DNA of 64,000 bases from Erwinia mallotivora (GTDB taxonomy: Bacteria; Pseudomonadota; Gammaproteobacteria; Enterobacterales; Enterobacteriaceae), in assembly GCF_000590885.1 (NCBI RefSeq), contig NZ_JFHN01000056.1, forward strand, positions 1-64,000, given 5' to 3'. Below are positions 17,241 through 26,991 of the stretch, in pieces. The notes beneath the pieces were generated by a model. That model worked only from the letters and a program-made list of their open reading frames with translations, had not been told where the DNA came from and did not search any database. The stretch's first letter is position 1. Every line of letters begins with the position of its first letter. The position numbers were made by a program, and so were the translations under genes.

Positions 17241-17489
17241 ATGGACAAGAATCAAATCAATCAGGAAGTTACCGATCTGTTGGTTAAACTTTTTGAACTT
17301 GACGCTGCTGATATCACCCCGGAATCCCGTCTTTATGAAGATCTGGAGCTGGACAGCATCGATGCAGTGGACATGGTGGTCCATCTGCAAAAGCGAACCG
17401 GAAAAAAAATCAGGCCGGAGATGTTCAGAAGTGTTCGCACCGTGCAGGACGTGGTGGACGCTGTTGAACAACTGATCCACGAAGGCTGA
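17241..17489 (+). CDS. apeF: Acyl carrier protein (second of two)
   Basis: This 82-residue carrier protein has LELDSIDAVDMV, with S39 as the phosphopantetheine Ser. It differs clearly from the neighbouring carrier, so the two probably serve different steps: loading of the starter versus chain extension. ATG 17241 is preceded by GCGAGAAAG, a fair ribosome site. Confidence 0.9.
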   Translation: MDKNQINQEVTDLLVKLFELDAADITPESRLYEDLELDSIDAVDMVVHLQKRTGKKIRPEMFRSVRTVQDVVDAVEQLIHEG

Positions 17490-17505
17490 AGCGAAATTTA
17501 CGCGG

Positions 17506-18066
17506 GTGCAAAGGTTAAAACATACAGCCAGTGTGCTGCTGATGGTTGCCTGGCCGATAGTTATCTGGCTGGCGCTGACCCACCCGGGCTGGCGCTGGTT
17601 GCTGCCGCTGGCTGCCGTACTGTTTATTCTGCGATTGATGATGCTCAACGGCGGTAAAGGGGTGTTAGCGCTGGCCGGAAGAGGCGTGGCGCTGATCGGC
17701 GTTTTGCTCAGCGTGGTCAGCCTGTTGCTGAGCAATTATCACCTGTTGTTGTGGTATCCGGTGGTGGTTAACGCAGGAATGCTGTTGCTGTTTGGTTGCT
17801 CACTGTTTTCTACCATGCCGCTGGTCGAACGGCTTGCCCGTCTGCGGGAGCCGGAACTGTCGGCGGATGGCGTTGCCTGGACACGGCAGGTCACCCGCGT
17901 CTGGTGCCTGTTTTTCATTTTCAATGGCAGCGTCGCGCTGGCGACCTGCCTGTCAAATAATCTTCTCTGGTGGACGTGGTGGAACGGGCTGATCGGTTAT
18001 CTGTTGATGGGGCTGTTGATGGCAGGCGAATGGCTGTTGCGCCAGCGTCTGATAAAGCAGACATGA
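17506..18066 (+). CDS. apeG: Aryl polyene cluster integral membrane protein
   Basis: This 186-residue protein has about five to six membrane helices and no known catalytic motif; it belongs to the COG4648-like membrane proteins found in these clusters. It starts at GTG 17506 and its stop overlaps the next start (ATGA at 18063). Its role is unknown; it may support transport or anchoring of the product at the inner membrane. Confidence 0.8.
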   Translation: MQRLKHTASVLLMVAWPIVIWLALTHPGWRWLLPLAAVLFILRLMMLNGGKGVLALAGRGVALIGVLLSVVSLLLSNYHLLLWYPVVVNAGMLLLFGCSLFSTMPLVERLARLREPELSADGVAWTRQVTRVWCLFFIFNGSVALATCLSNNLLWWTWWNGLIGYLLMGLLMAGEWLLRQRLIKQT

Positions 18067-19433
18067 GCAGCACCCTCACAGCCACCGGCGACTGGTTGTC
18101 ACTGGCCGGGGATGCGGCGATCGCCCGACGGGGAGCGCTGATACTGGGCAGAACGCAGTGGCGGCAACAGATCGTCAGCCTGGGTCAGCGCCTGCTCTCA
18201 CGGCCTGAATCGCGCTGGGCGCTCTGTTTTGACGACAGCTACCTGTTCAGCGTTGCGCTGCTCGCCACACTGCATGCCGGTAAAGTGCCGGTCATCCCGG
18301 GGCACTGCCGTCAGTCATTGCTACTGGAGCAGGCGGATGAGTTTGATGCGCTGCTGTGTGACCAGCCGCTGTCGCTTGATTGTCCGGTCTGGCAGCTCAA
18401 TGAAGCAGTCCCGGCACAGCCTGACGGGACAAAAGCTGCGGCGTTAGCGGGTGACGCGTTACTGCCGCCGATAGCCGCAGATGCCTGCATTATTCTGTTT
18501 ACATCCGGTTCTACGGGCAAACCGCGAAAAGTCAGTCGTCCGGTAAGCTGTCTGGATGAAGAGGCCCGCTGGCTGGCCGGGCTGTGGGGCGAACGTTTAC
18601 TGAACTGTACCTTTGTCGCCTCGGTCAGTCATCAACACCTGTATGGTCTGACTTTTCGTATTATTCTGCCGCTGGCGTTGGGACAGCCCTTCGACAGTCG
18701 CCAGATTGCTTACAGTGAGCAACTCCCGGCTCTTGATAGCGCTCAGCGTTATGTTTTTATCACCAGTCCGGCATTTATCCGTCGTCTGGACACCGGATTA
18801 CCGGCTCCGACCTGTCAGCTGATTGTCTCCGCTGGTGGCGTATTACCCCGGGCGGAGGCGCAAAGAGCCGAGGCCTGGTTGCAACAGCCGGTGGCGGAGA
18901 TTTACGGCAGCACCGAAACCGGCGTACTGGCATCACGCATCGCCACCGCTGAAAACCGCTGCTGGCAGCCGTTCAGCCAGGTGCGGTTTTCAGCCGAAAA
19001 CCAGCACTGGCGGGTGCGCTCACCGCTCATCCCGCATGATGAGGGGCTGTTGCTGGATGATCGACTGACGTTCAGCGGTACAGGTTTTGACCTGGGTGAA
19101 CGTCATGACCGGACGGTTAAAATTGAAGACAAACGCGTTTCACTCAGTGATATTGAGCGACGGCTGCTGGCCCTGCCTGGCGTGCAGGATGCGGCGGCGC
19201 TGGTGATCAGTCGCCCCGGACGCAGCAGTATCGGGGTGGTGCTGGCGCTGGAAAGCGTTTTCAGTGAGGTCGCGCTGAAACAATTAAAACGCCAGTGGGG
19301 GGAGGAACTGAAGCGCTGGCTGGAGCCGGTCGCCATCCCCCGTTACTGGCGTGTGGTCGACACTATTCCGCAAAACAGTCAGAGCAAACGTGCCTGGCCG
19401 CAGATACAGGAGTTATTTCATGCTGCCCGTTGA
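18063..19433 (+). CDS. apeH: AMP-dependent acyl/aryl ligase of the aryl polyene pathway
   Basis: This 456-residue adenylating enzyme activates the aromatic starter acid for loading on the carrier protein. Visible motifs are the P-loop ILFTSGSTGKPRK, the A5-type EIYGSTETGV, and a C-terminal domain with DRTVKIEDKRVSL. The ATG at 18063 overlaps the apeG stop by four bases and is preferred over the upstream frame opening at 17970. The C-terminal domain is short for the class but complete-looking. Confidence 0.87.
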   Translation: MSSTLTATGDWLSLAGDAAIARRGALILGRTQWRQQIVSLGQRLLSRPESRWALCFDDSYLFSVALLATLHAGKVPVIPGHCRQSLLLEQADEFDALLCDQPLSLDCPVWQLNEAVPAQPDGTKAAALAGDALLPPIAADACIILFTSGSTGKPRKVSRPVSCLDEEARWLAGLWGERLLNCTFVASVSHQHLYGLTFRIILPLALGQPFDSRQIAYSEQLPALDSAQRYVFITSPAFIRRLDTGLPAPTCQLIVSAGGVLPRAEAQRAEAWLQQPVAEIYGSTETGVLASRIATAENRCWQPFSQVRFSAENQHWRVRSPLIPHDEGLLLDDRLTFSGTGFDLGERHDRTVKIEDKRVSLSDIERRLLALPGVQDAAALVISRPGRSSIGVVLALESVFSEVALKQLKRQWGEELKRWLEPVAIPRYWRVVDTIPQNSQSKRAWPQIQELFHAAR

Positions 19434-19767
19434 ATTAAGTTGTCAGCAACAGGATGGACAGGCGCAGATCCTGCTTCGTGTTGATGCTGAGCTGTTCTGG
19501 TTTCGCGGCCATTTTCCCGACCAGCCCATTCTGCCCGGTGTTGCGCAACTGGACTGGGTGATGCACTACGGTTGCAAATTGCTGGCGCAGGGAAAGGTCT
19601 TTTCGGCCATTGAAAACATCAAGTTTCAGCAACCGGTCTTACCGGCCAGTCAACTGCTGCTGACGCTCAACTGGGACGCGGCAAAAAACGGGTTGCTGTT
19701 CAGCTATCAGACTGCCGACACGCCAGAAGCGCAGCGCGTCAGCAGCGGGAAGATTCTGTTGTGTTAG
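19420..19767 (+). CDS. apeI: 3-hydroxyacyl-ACP dehydratase (hotdog fold)
   Basis: The 115-residue hotdog protein has the FabA/FabZ-like motif FRGHFPDQPILPGVAQLDW (residues about 26-44) with the catalytic His. It removes water from the 3-hydroxyacyl intermediate so that conjugated double bonds form in the polyene. The ATG 19420, with AGGAG upstream, lies inside the end of apeH. It overlaps apeJ by seven bases at its own end. Confidence 0.87.
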   Translation: MLPVELSCQQQDGQAQILLRVDAELFWFRGHFPDQPILPGVAQLDWVMHYGCKLLAQGKVFSAIENIKFQQPVLPASQLLLTLNWDAAKNGLLFSYQTADTPEAQRVSSGKILLC

Positions 19768-21485
19768 CGGAGCAGGCGCGCCCGACGGACGCCGTGGATT
19801 TCAGCCCCTGCGTGGTGATCCCTTGTTACAACCACGGCGCAACAATGGCTGCGGTGCTGCAACGGCTGGCACCTTTTGCACTGCCGGTATTCATCGTTGA
19901 TGATGGCAGCGACGAAACGACGCAACGTCAGCTTGCCGCGCTTAGCGACGCGCGAACCGTGCTAATCCGACTGCCACACAATCAGGGTAAAGGCGTGGCG
20001 GTGGTGCGGGGATTGCAGGCAGCGGCGGCGGCAGGGTTCAGTCATGCCGTGCAGCTGGATGCTGATGGGCAGCATCAGATTGAAGACTGCGCACGACTGC
20101 TGGCAGAAGCCCGACGTTACCCTGAATGTCTGATTTCGGGCCAGCCGATTTATGACAACTCCATCCCCAAATCCCGGTTATATGGCCGCTATATCACCCA
20201 CTTCTGGGTCTGGATTGAGACGCTGTCATTTTCCATCAAAGACAGTATGTGTGGCTTTCGCGTCTATCCGCTGCAACCCACGCTGGCGCTGGTAGCAGAA
20301 CAGCCTGTCGGGCGGCGGATGGACTTTGACACTGAAGTGATGGTCAGGCTGTGGTGGCGTGGCACCACCAGTCGCTTTGTGCCCACCCGCGTCACCTACC
20401 CGGCGGATGGGCTGTCGCACTTTGATGCGTTGTACGACAACCTGCGGATTTCCTGGATGCACACCCGATTGTTCTTTGGCATGGTGCGGCGCATCCCCCT
20501 GTTGCTGAAAAATCGGCCTGACAAACACTGGGCGGGTGTGCAGGAGCGTAAAGGGCTGACGGGTCTGAAACTGATGCTGGCGGTCTGGCAGTATGCCGGA
20601 CGCATCCCTTTTACCTTGTTGTTGTGGCCGGTTGTCGGCTTCTACTGGTTAAGCGGCGGCCCTCAGCGCACCGCCTCGCGGCAATGGCTGCGGACGATAA
20701 AGCGCTATGCCACAGCGCATCAGCGGGATCTGCCCGCTGGCCGCTACACCAGCTTTCACCATTTCCTGCGTTTCGGGGAATCGATGCTGGAGAAAATGGC
20801 CAGCTGGCAGGGCTCGCTGCGCTGGGGGAAAGATATCGATTTTGCGCCGGGAGCAGAAGCCGCGCTGGACGCCGACAAACCGGGTGGCCGGTTGATCCTT
20901 GCCTCCCATCTTGGCGATATCGAAGCCTGTCGTGCGCTTGCCCGGCAGAAAAGTGGGCTGGTGATTAATGCGCTGGTGTTTACCGATAACGCCAGGCGCT
21001 TTCGCCAGCTGATGGATGAAATCGCCCCACAGGCCGCCAGCCAGCTGATCCCGGTTACCGACATCGGACCGGAGACGGCCATGCTGATCCAGCAAAAGCT
21101 GGACGCGGGGGAGTGGATAGCCATCGTCGGCGATCGCACGGCGGTGAACCGCCAGCGCGGCGGCGTACGGCGGGTAATATGGAGTGATTTTTTGGGTAAA
21201 CCCGCGCCGTTTCCGCAGGGACCCTTCGTGCTGGCTGCGGCGCTGCGTTGCCCGGTGCTGTTGATGTTTGCGCTGCGTGAGCAGGGAAAATTGCAGCTGC
21301 ATTGCGAACCTTTTGCCGATCCGCTGCTGTTACCCCGAGGCAACCGGCAGGTCTGTCTGCAACAGGCGGTGGATCGCTATGCCTCCAGGCTGGAACATTA
21401 CGCCATGCGGGCCCCGTTGGACTGGTTTAACTTTTTTGATTTCTGGCAGTTGCCGGAACAGACACAACAGCATGATAAGGAGTAA
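19761..21485 (+). CDS. apeJ: Glycosyltransferase family 2 / lipid acyltransferase fusion
   Basis: The 574-residue bifunctional protein has an N-terminal GT2 domain (VVIPCYNHGATM, IVDDGSDE, QLDADGQHQ with the DxD motif, residues about 10-240). A LpxL/HtrB-like acyltransferase domain follows (ILASHLGDIEACRA with the H-x4-E type motif, residues about 370-560). The start is GTG at 19761. This fusion is typical of enterobacterial aryl polyene clusters and suggests that the polyene is attached to a glycosylated lipid, as known for this family. Confidence 0.88.
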   Translation: MLAEQARPTDAVDFSPCVVIPCYNHGATMAAVLQRLAPFALPVFIVDDGSDETTQRQLAALSDARTVLIRLPHNQGKGVAVVRGLQAAAAAGFSHAVQLDADGQHQIEDCARLLAEARRYPECLISGQPIYDNSIPKSRLYGRYITHFWVWIETLSFSIKDSMCGFRVYPLQPTLALVAEQPVGRRMDFDTEVMVRLWWRGTTSRFVPTRVTYPADGLSHFDALYDNLRISWMHTRLFFGMVRRIPLLLKNRPDKHWAGVQERKGLTGLKLMLAVWQYAGRIPFTLLLWPVVGFYWLSGGPQRTASRQWLRTIKRYATAHQRDLPAGRYTSFHHFLRFGESMLEKMASWQGSLRWGKDIDFAPGAEAALDADKPGGRLILASHLGDIEACRALARQKSGLVINALVFTDNARRFRQLMDEIAPQAASQLIPVTDIGPETAMLIQQKLDAGEWIAIVGDRTAVNRQRGGVRRVIWSDFLGKPAPFPQGPFVLAAALRCPVLLMFALREQGKLQLHCEPFADPLLLPRGNRQVCLQQAVDRYASRLEHYAMRAPLDWFNFFDFWQLPEQTQQHDKE

Positions 21486-21487
21486 CG

Positions 21488-21910
21488 GTGTTAAACGACC
21501 CGCGTTTATCTGTGGAAGTTGAGCTGTGCATTCCGTTTCACGACGTGGATGCAATGGGCGTGGTCTGGCATGGCAATTACTTCCGCTATTTTGAGATTGC
21601 CCGCGAGGCGCTGCTGGCGAAATTCAACTACGGCTACCGGGAAATGAAAGCCTCAGGCTGGCTGTGGCCGGTGGTGGATACCCGGGTAAAATACCGCGCG
21701 GCATTAACTTTTGAGCAGCGCATTCGCGTTCGCGCCACGGTGGAAGAGGTGGAAAACCGTCTGCGTATTGCCTATCAGATTTTCGATCTGCACAGCGGTC
21801 AGCGCACCACCACCGGTTACACCATTCAGGTGGCCGTGGAGGAGGGCAGCCAGACGCTGAGTTTTGTCTCGCCGCCGATTCTTTTTGAACGACTGGGAGT
21901 GACCCCATGA
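21488..21910 (+). CDS. apeK: Acyl-CoA/ACP thioesterase (4HBT hotdog)
   Basis: The 140-residue thioesterase has the 4HBT signature HDVDAMGVVWHGNYFRYFE near residues 18-36, including the catalytic Asp region. It probably hydrolyses or edits thioesters in the aryl polyene pathway. It starts with GTG two bases after the apeJ stop, behind AAGGAG, and overlaps apeL by four bases. Confidence 0.88.
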   Translation: MLNDPRLSVEVELCIPFHDVDAMGVVWHGNYFRYFEIAREALLAKFNYGYREMKASGWLWPVVDTRVKYRAALTFEQRIRVRATVEEVENRLRIAYQIFDLHSGQRTTTGYTIQVAVEEGSQTLSFVSPPILFERLGVTP

Positions 21911-22512
21911 TCAGATGGTTGTTAAGCGGGCTGCTGATGTGCAGCGCAGCGGTGCAGGCCGTCACGCTGGAAGAGTTGCAACAGCGTTTCGCCAGCCAGA
22001 CGCAGGTACGGGCGGACTATACGCAGCTACGCAGCATTAAAGGCATGTCGCAGCCGCTGAAGTCTGACGGCAGCATGTTGATTGCTCAGCAGAAAGGATT
22101 GTGGTGGCATCAGGCCAGGCCCTTCCCGATGACGCTGGTGCTGGACGACAGGCGGATGGTGCAGGTGATGAACAACCAGCCGCCGCAAATCATCACCGCT
22201 GACAGTAATCCGCAGATGTTCCAGTTCAGTCATCTGCTGCGGGCCTTGTTCCGGGCTGACCGTGCGGTGCTGGAGCAAAATTTCAGGCTGGATTTTCACT
22301 CTGTTGACCAGCAGAAATGGCGTCTGGTGCTGACACCGAAAACCTCGCCGCTGGATAAGTTGTTTAACACCATCACCCTGCAAGGGGCTGAGTATCTGGA
22401 GCAGATCCAGCTTAACGACCGCCAGGGCGACAACACGGAGATCGTACTGCGCAATCAGCGTCTGCAACCGGCCGGTCTGAGCGCAGAGGAGCAGCAACGC
22501 TTTGTTTTCTGA
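21907..22512 (+). CDS. apeL: LolA-like periplasmic carrier protein
   Basis: The 201-residue protein has a signal peptide (residues 1 to about 19, ending AVQA) and the LolA-like pattern FASQTQVRADYTQLRSIKGM, with SDGSMLIAQQKGLWWH further on. LolA-type proteins carry lipids through the periplasm; here the cargo is presumably the aryl polyene lipid on its way to the outer membrane. The ATG overlaps the apeK stop (ATGA). Confidence 0.85.
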   Translation: MIRWLLSGLLMCSAAVQAVTLEELQQRFASQTQVRADYTQLRSIKGMSQPLKSDGSMLIAQQKGLWWHQARPFPMTLVLDDRRMVQVMNNQPPQIITADSNPQMFQFSHLLRALFRADRAVLEQNFRLDFHSVDQQKWRLVLTPKTSPLDKLFNTITLQGAEYLEQIQLNDRQGDNTEIVLRNQRLQPAGLSAEEQQRFVF

Positions 22513-24802
22513 ACATCCGCGCAGGCTGGCATCGGGGTGGCTGGCAGTCTGCCTGCTGATGCTGGTTACCCTGACGATATGCTGGCCGAAGGCGATCATC
22601 AACAGCAGCGTGCTGGCGCTGCTCCCTTCGCAGACCCTGGGTGAGGTGCCCGCCGAACTGCAACAGGGTTTTATGCAGCGGCTGGACAGGCAGCTGGTCT
22701 GGCTGGTCAGTGCAGGCGAACGCCCGGATGCTGGCGTTGCCGCCTGGTATCAACAACAGCTTGCCGCTTTGCCGTTACTGCGCAATGTACAGGGAGTAAT
22801 GGATGCCGGACGCCAGCAGGCATGGGGGCAGTTCGCCTGGCAGCACCGCAACGCGCTGATTGATCCGGCGACGCGGCTCAGGCTTCAGGACGGGGGCGCA
22901 GCGCAGGCAGACTGGGTGCTGGCGCAGCTCTATTCTGCTTTCGCGGGCGTCAGTGGCCGGGAGTTAACACAGGACCCGCTGCTGTTGGTGCGCGGGGCGC
23001 AGCTTGCCATGCAGCAGAACAGCGGCCAGATGGGGCTGAGTGACGGCTGGCTGACCACCACCGATCAACAGGGCAGGGTCTGGTATTTTCTGCACGCGGA
23101 ACTGAACGGCGATTCCTTCGATATGCAACAAAGCCATGCTCTGGTCAGCCAGCTGGCAGCGTTGAAAAGTCGTTTACAGCAGCGGTGGCCGCAGGCGCAG
23201 CTGCTGTCACGCGGTACGGTCTGGTTCAGTGACTATGCCAGCCAGCAGGCGCGTCATGATGTTTCCACGCTGGGGGTGGTGACCATTGTGGGCGTGTTAC
23301 TGCTGGTGTTTACTGCGTTTCGTTCATTCCGGCCGCTGTTGCTCTGTGCGCTTTCGGTGGCGGTGGGGGCCGTCGCCGGACTTACTGTGACGCTGCTGGT
23401 GTTTGGTGAACTGCACCTGATGACCCTGGTGATGAGCCTCAGCATCGTTGGCATTTCGGCAGATTACACCCTCTATTATCTCACCGAACGTATGGTACAC
23501 GGCGCTCAGGCCACCCCGGCGCAAAGTATGCAGAAAGTCGTTCGCGCGTTGTTGCTGGCGCTGGGCACCACGGCCATCGCCTGGCTGATTATGGTTTTTG
23601 CGCCTTTCCCCGGTATCAGGCAGCTGGCCGTTTTCGCCGCCGCCGGATTGACTGCCTCCTGCCTGACGGTAATTTGCTGGTATCCGCTGCTGGTCAAAGG
23701 CCTGCCGGTACGTCCTGTCCCCGCGCTCTGGCTGCTGGCTCGCTGGCTGTCAGCCTGGCGGCGAAAGGCGGCGCTGCGTATCGGGCTGCCGCTGATGGTG
23801 GCCGTCATCGGCATTGCCGGGCTGCTGAAGTTACAGGTGAATGATGATATTGCGCAGTTACAAACGCTGTCGCCTGCACTGCTGGCACAGGAGCGGCAGG
23901 TGACCCGTCTGACCGGTCAGAGCGCAGATCAGACCTGGATGGTGGTGTACGGCACTACGCCGGAACAGACGCTGCAACGACTGGAAGCGCTGGCACCGCA
24001 GTTGGCACGGGTCAGAGCGCAGCACGGGTTGCGGGAATATCGCCTGCTACCTCTCTCCTCGCTGGCGCAACAGCAGCGCGACAGGCTGCTGCTGCAACAG
24101 GCCGCGCCAGCCGTGACTGCCCGCCTGCAACAGGCGGGGGTGCCGGTCGGCGCTGTCGATCTGAGCGCGATGCCGCTCAGTCCGCAACAATGGCTGGACA
24201 GCCCGAACAGTGAGGGCTGGCGTTTACTGTGGCTGACACTGGCCGACGGGCGCAGTGGCGTGCTGGTTCCGGTGAGCGGCGCCAGCAACAGCGCCGCGCT
24301 GGCTGAGCTGGCCGCCTCGCTGCCCGGCGTCAGTTGGGTCGATCGTAAAGCGACGTTTGATCAGCTGTTTGCTTTTTATCGTGCGCTGCTAAGCTGGCTG
24401 CTTGGCGCGGCGCTGCTGGCGATTGCTCTCAGCTATATGCTGCGTCTGGGGGTGCGACAGGGGCTGATCTGCGTGTTACCTTCGGTGCTCTCGCTGGGGG
24501 GCGGGCTGGCTGCGCTGGCGCTCTCGGGCCACCCACTGAACCTGTTTTCACTGCTGGCGCTGGTGCTGGTGCTGGGCATCGGCATCAACTATACCCTGTT
24601 CTTCAGCAATCCCCGTGGTACAGCCATTACCTCACTGCTGGCGGTAACGCTGGCGATGAGTACCACCTTGCTAACCCTGGGGATGCTGGTGTTCAGCCAG
24701 ACTCAGGCCGTCGCCAGCTTTGGTATTGTATTGTGCAGCGGTATTTTTAGCGCATTTTTACTGGCACCGCTGGCGATGCCGTCCGCGAGGAAGAAAAGAT
24801 GA
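22502..24802 (+). CDS. apeM: MMPL/RND-type exporter of the aryl polyene cluster
   Basis: The 766-residue membrane protein has two MMPL halves. Each has a large periplasmic loop followed by a helix bundle (residues about 255-400 and 620-755), with the conserved SIVGISADYTLYYL and LVLGIGINYTLFF segments. The start is a TTG at 22502 with AGGAG upstream, inside the end of apeL. It probably extracts the finished lipid from the inner membrane for hand-over to ApeL. Confidence 0.88.
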   Translation: MFSEHPRRLASGWLAVCLLMLVTLTICWPKAIINSSVLALLPSQTLGEVPAELQQGFMQRLDRQLVWLVSAGERPDAGVAAWYQQQLAALPLLRNVQGVMDAGRQQAWGQFAWQHRNALIDPATRLRLQDGGAAQADWVLAQLYSAFAGVSGRELTQDPLLLVRGAQLAMQQNSGQMGLSDGWLTTTDQQGRVWYFLHAELNGDSFDMQQSHALVSQLAALKSRLQQRWPQAQLLSRGTVWFSDYASQQARHDVSTLGVVTIVGVLLLVFTAFRSFRPLLLCALSVAVGAVAGLTVTLLVFGELHLMTLVMSLSIVGISADYTLYYLTERMVHGAQATPAQSMQKVVRALLLALGTTAIAWLIMVFAPFPGIRQLAVFAAAGLTASCLTVICWYPLLVKGLPVRPVPALWLLARWLSAWRRKAALRIGLPLMVAVIGIAGLLKLQVNDDIAQLQTLSPALLAQERQVTRLTGQSADQTWMVVYGTTPEQTLQRLEALAPQLARVRAQHGLREYRLLPLSSLAQQQRDRLLLQQAAPAVTARLQQAGVPVGAVDLSAMPLSPQQWLDSPNSEGWRLLWLTLADGRSGVLVPVSGASNSAALAELAASLPGVSWVDRKATFDQLFAFYRALLSWLLGAALLAIALSYMLRLGVRQGLICVLPSVLSLGGGLAALALSGHPLNLFSLLALVLVLGIGINYTLFFSNPRGTAITSLLAVTLAMSTTLLTLGMLVFSQTQAVASFGIVLCSGIFSAFLLAPLAMPSARKKR

Positions 24803-25368
24803 GAATGACAATACTGCTGTTGCTGGCCCTGACCTGGCTCACAGGCTGTGCCACTCAACCGGACAACAGTACGCCACAGGCGTGGTTAAAACCTGGCGTG
24901 CGGGTCAGCCTGCCCGTGCCGGAGAACGCCGTGCCGTTCAGTCAACAGCAACTGTTGACCGGCACTTTTAAAGGCAAACAGCAGTCGCTGCTGGTCTTGT
25001 TAAATGTTGAACGGCAGCAGCTGGTGCTGGCCGGACTCTCTCCGCTGGGGATCCGCCTGTTTCAGGTGCGCTATGATCGCCAGGGGATCCATAGCGAACA
25101 GTCGGTGGTGCTGCCGGAAATGCCACCGGCCAGCCAGGTACTGGCCGATATTATGCTCAGTCACTGGCCGGTATCCGCCTGGCAACCGCTTCTGCCAGCG
25201 GGCTGGACGCTGACCGACAGCGGTGACCGTCGACAACTTATGGATAATCACGGTGCGCCGGTTGCTGAAATTCGCTATCTGCAACGCGGAGCGCAGCGTC
25301 AACCGGTGAGTATCCGGCAGTTCGCTTTTGGCTATTTCATCACTATTCAATCTCTGGATTCACAATGA
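24799..25368 (+). CDS. apeN: DUF3261-type lipoprotein of the aryl polyene cluster
   Basis: The 189-residue protein has a short lipoprotein signal (LLLLALTWLTGC, lipid-attached Cys at 17). It overlaps apeM and apeO by four bases at each end. The position in the cluster and the domain length fit the DUF3261 lipoprotein of these loci, probably an outer-membrane partner in placing the product. Its biochemical role is not known. Confidence 0.82.
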   Translation: MRMTILLLLALTWLTGCATQPDNSTPQAWLKPGVRVSLPVPENAVPFSQQQLLTGTFKGKQQSLLVLLNVERQQLVLAGLSPLGIRLFQVRYDRQGIHSEQSVVLPEMPPASQVLADIMLSHWPVSAWQPLLPAGWTLTDSGDRRQLMDNHGAPVAEIRYLQRGAQRQPVSIRQFAFGYFITIQSLDSQ

Positions 25369-26522
25369 TCTACATTGCGGCGGTCGGCATGCTCAGTGCG
25401 CTGGGCAACGATATGGCAGAAACTGCCAGCAATCTGTCGCAGGGAATAGCGCCGGGGATGGGGCCGGATAGCGGCTGGCTGCTGCATGGCCGATCCTGCT
25501 GGACAGGGCGGGTCAATGCTCCACTGCCAGCGATCGGCGGCGAGCTGGCGGCGCACAGCTGCCGTAATAATCAGCTGCTGCTGGCGGCGCTGGCGCAAAT
25601 CCGCCCGCAGGTTGATCAGGCCATCGCACGTTTTGGCCATCAGCGGGTGGCGGTGGTGCTGGGCACCAGCACGGCGGGGCTGGACGAAGCTGATGGCTTT
25701 GTTTCCGGCCGGGTGGAGAATTATCACTATTTCAGGCAGGAGCTGGGCGATCCTTCCCGCTTTCTGGCGCAATACCTTCAGCTGACCGGTCCGGCCTATA
25801 CCCTGTCAACGGCCTGCTCCTCCAGCGCCAGAGCACTAATCAGCGGTAAAAGGCTGATCGAGAGCGGGCTGGCTGATGTGGCGATTGTCGGCGGTGCAGA
25901 TACCCTCAGCCGGATGCCGCTGAACGGTTTTGACAGCCTGGAGTCGCTCTCACCCGGTCGCTGTGCGCCTTTCAGCACTGAGCGTGATGGGATTACCATC
26001 GGCGAAGGGGCCGCGTTGATGCTGCTGACCCGCGAACCACAGGCGGTGGCAGTGTGCGGAACGGGCGAGTCCCCGGATGCTTACCATATGTCGGCCCCGC
26101 ATCCGCAGGGCGATGGCGCGGAACGTGCTATCAGCATGGCGCTGCAACAGGCGGGGCTGGAACCCGGCGCGCTGGGCTATATCAATCTGCATGGCACCGC
26201 CACCCGGCTCAATGACCAGATGGAAGCGGCGGTGATCGGCAGGTTGTTCGGTGAAGCGGTGCCCTGTAGCTCAACCAAACATCTGACCGGACATACGCTG
26301 GGGGCCGCAGGAATTTGTGAGGCGGCACTGTGCTGGCTGCTGCTGTCCGGTGATATCCCGCTGCCTGCTCAGGATTTCAGCGACGGCGAACCGGACGAAA
26401 GCCTTGCCGCCTGCGGGTTGCTGCTTTGCCCCGCACCGCTGGCGCGACCTTTTGTGATGAGTAATTCCTTTGCTTTTGGTGGTAACAACACCTGTCTGAT
26501 ACTGGGAAAGTATGATGGTTAA
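25365..26522 (+). CDS. apeO: Beta-ketoacyl-ACP synthase (extending ketosynthase)
   Basis: The 385-residue ketosynthase has its full active site: C151 in LSTACSSSARA, the first His in NLHGTATRLND, the second in SSTKHLTGHTLGAAG, and the C-terminal gating loop NSFAFGGNNTCL. It does the chain-extending condensations, with ApeC as non-catalytic partner by analogy with the studied system. The start ATG overlaps the apeN stop. Confidence 0.9.
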   Translation: MIYIAAVGMLSALGNDMAETASNLSQGIAPGMGPDSGWLLHGRSCWTGRVNAPLPAIGGELAAHSCRNNQLLLAALAQIRPQVDQAIARFGHQRVAVVLGTSTAGLDEADGFVSGRVENYHYFRQELGDPSRFLAQYLQLTGPAYTLSTACSSSARALISGKRLIESGLADVAIVGGADTLSRMPLNGFDSLESLSPGRCAPFSTERDGITIGEGAALMLLTREPQAVAVCGTGESPDAYHMSAPHPQGDGAERAISMALQQAGLEPGALGYINLHGTATRLNDQMEAAVIGRLFGEAVPCSSTKHLTGHTLGAAGICEAALCWLLLSGDIPLPAQDFSDGEPDESLAACGLLLCPAPLARPFVMSNSFAFGGNNTCLILGKYDG

Positions 26523-26991
26523 CTACAGCGCGGCGGCGGCATACCTGCCCCATGATACGCCAATGGTGTTGCTGGATGAGGTGGTGAGCGTTGATGACGA
26601 CAGTGCCTGCTGTCTTGCCAGAGTCAGGGCTGACGGGGCGCTTGCGCCGTTTCTTGACCGCCAGGGGGAACTGCCAGGCTGGTTTGGTATTGAGATTATC
26701 GCCCAGACTGTTGGCGTCTGGTCCGGCTGGCACGGACGGCAGCTCAGTGACACAAAACCTGATCCGGGGATGCTGCTGGGGGCACGCGGCTATCGTTGCC
26801 AGCAGCCCTGTTTCCCCGCCGGCGCTGAACTGACGGTCAGTATCACCTTACTGATGCGTGACGAAAAAATCGGCAGCTTCGAGGGGCTGATCACCATTAA
26901 CGGTGAGCGCTGGGCCAGCGGCAGACTCAACACCTGGCAGCCGTCCAGGCAACAATTACAACAACTTTTGCAACAGGGTAAAAACAGATGA
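26512..26991 (+). CDS. apeP: Second hotdog-fold dehydratase of the aryl polyene pathway
   Basis: The 159-residue protein resembles the FabZ/FabA-like 3-hydroxyacyl dehydratase partner (YLPHDTPMVLLDEVV, WFGIEIIAQTVGVW). With ApeI it makes the double bonds of the polyene. It overlaps apeO by 11 bp and apeQ by four bases. Confidence 0.85.
   Translation: MMVNYSAAAAYLPHDTPMVLLDEVVSVDDDSACCLARVRADGALAPFLDRQGELPGWFGIEIIAQTVGVWSGWHGRQLSDTKPDPGMLLGARGYRCQQPCFPAGAELTVSITLLMRDEKIGSFEGLITINGERWASGRLNTWQPSRQQLQQLLQQGKNR

Noticed and set aside
20649..21302. 217-codon and similar antisense frames inside apeJ and other ape genes
   Set aside because: These are typical shadow frames of GC-rich coding DNA; the plus-strand genes have clear domains and overlaps.
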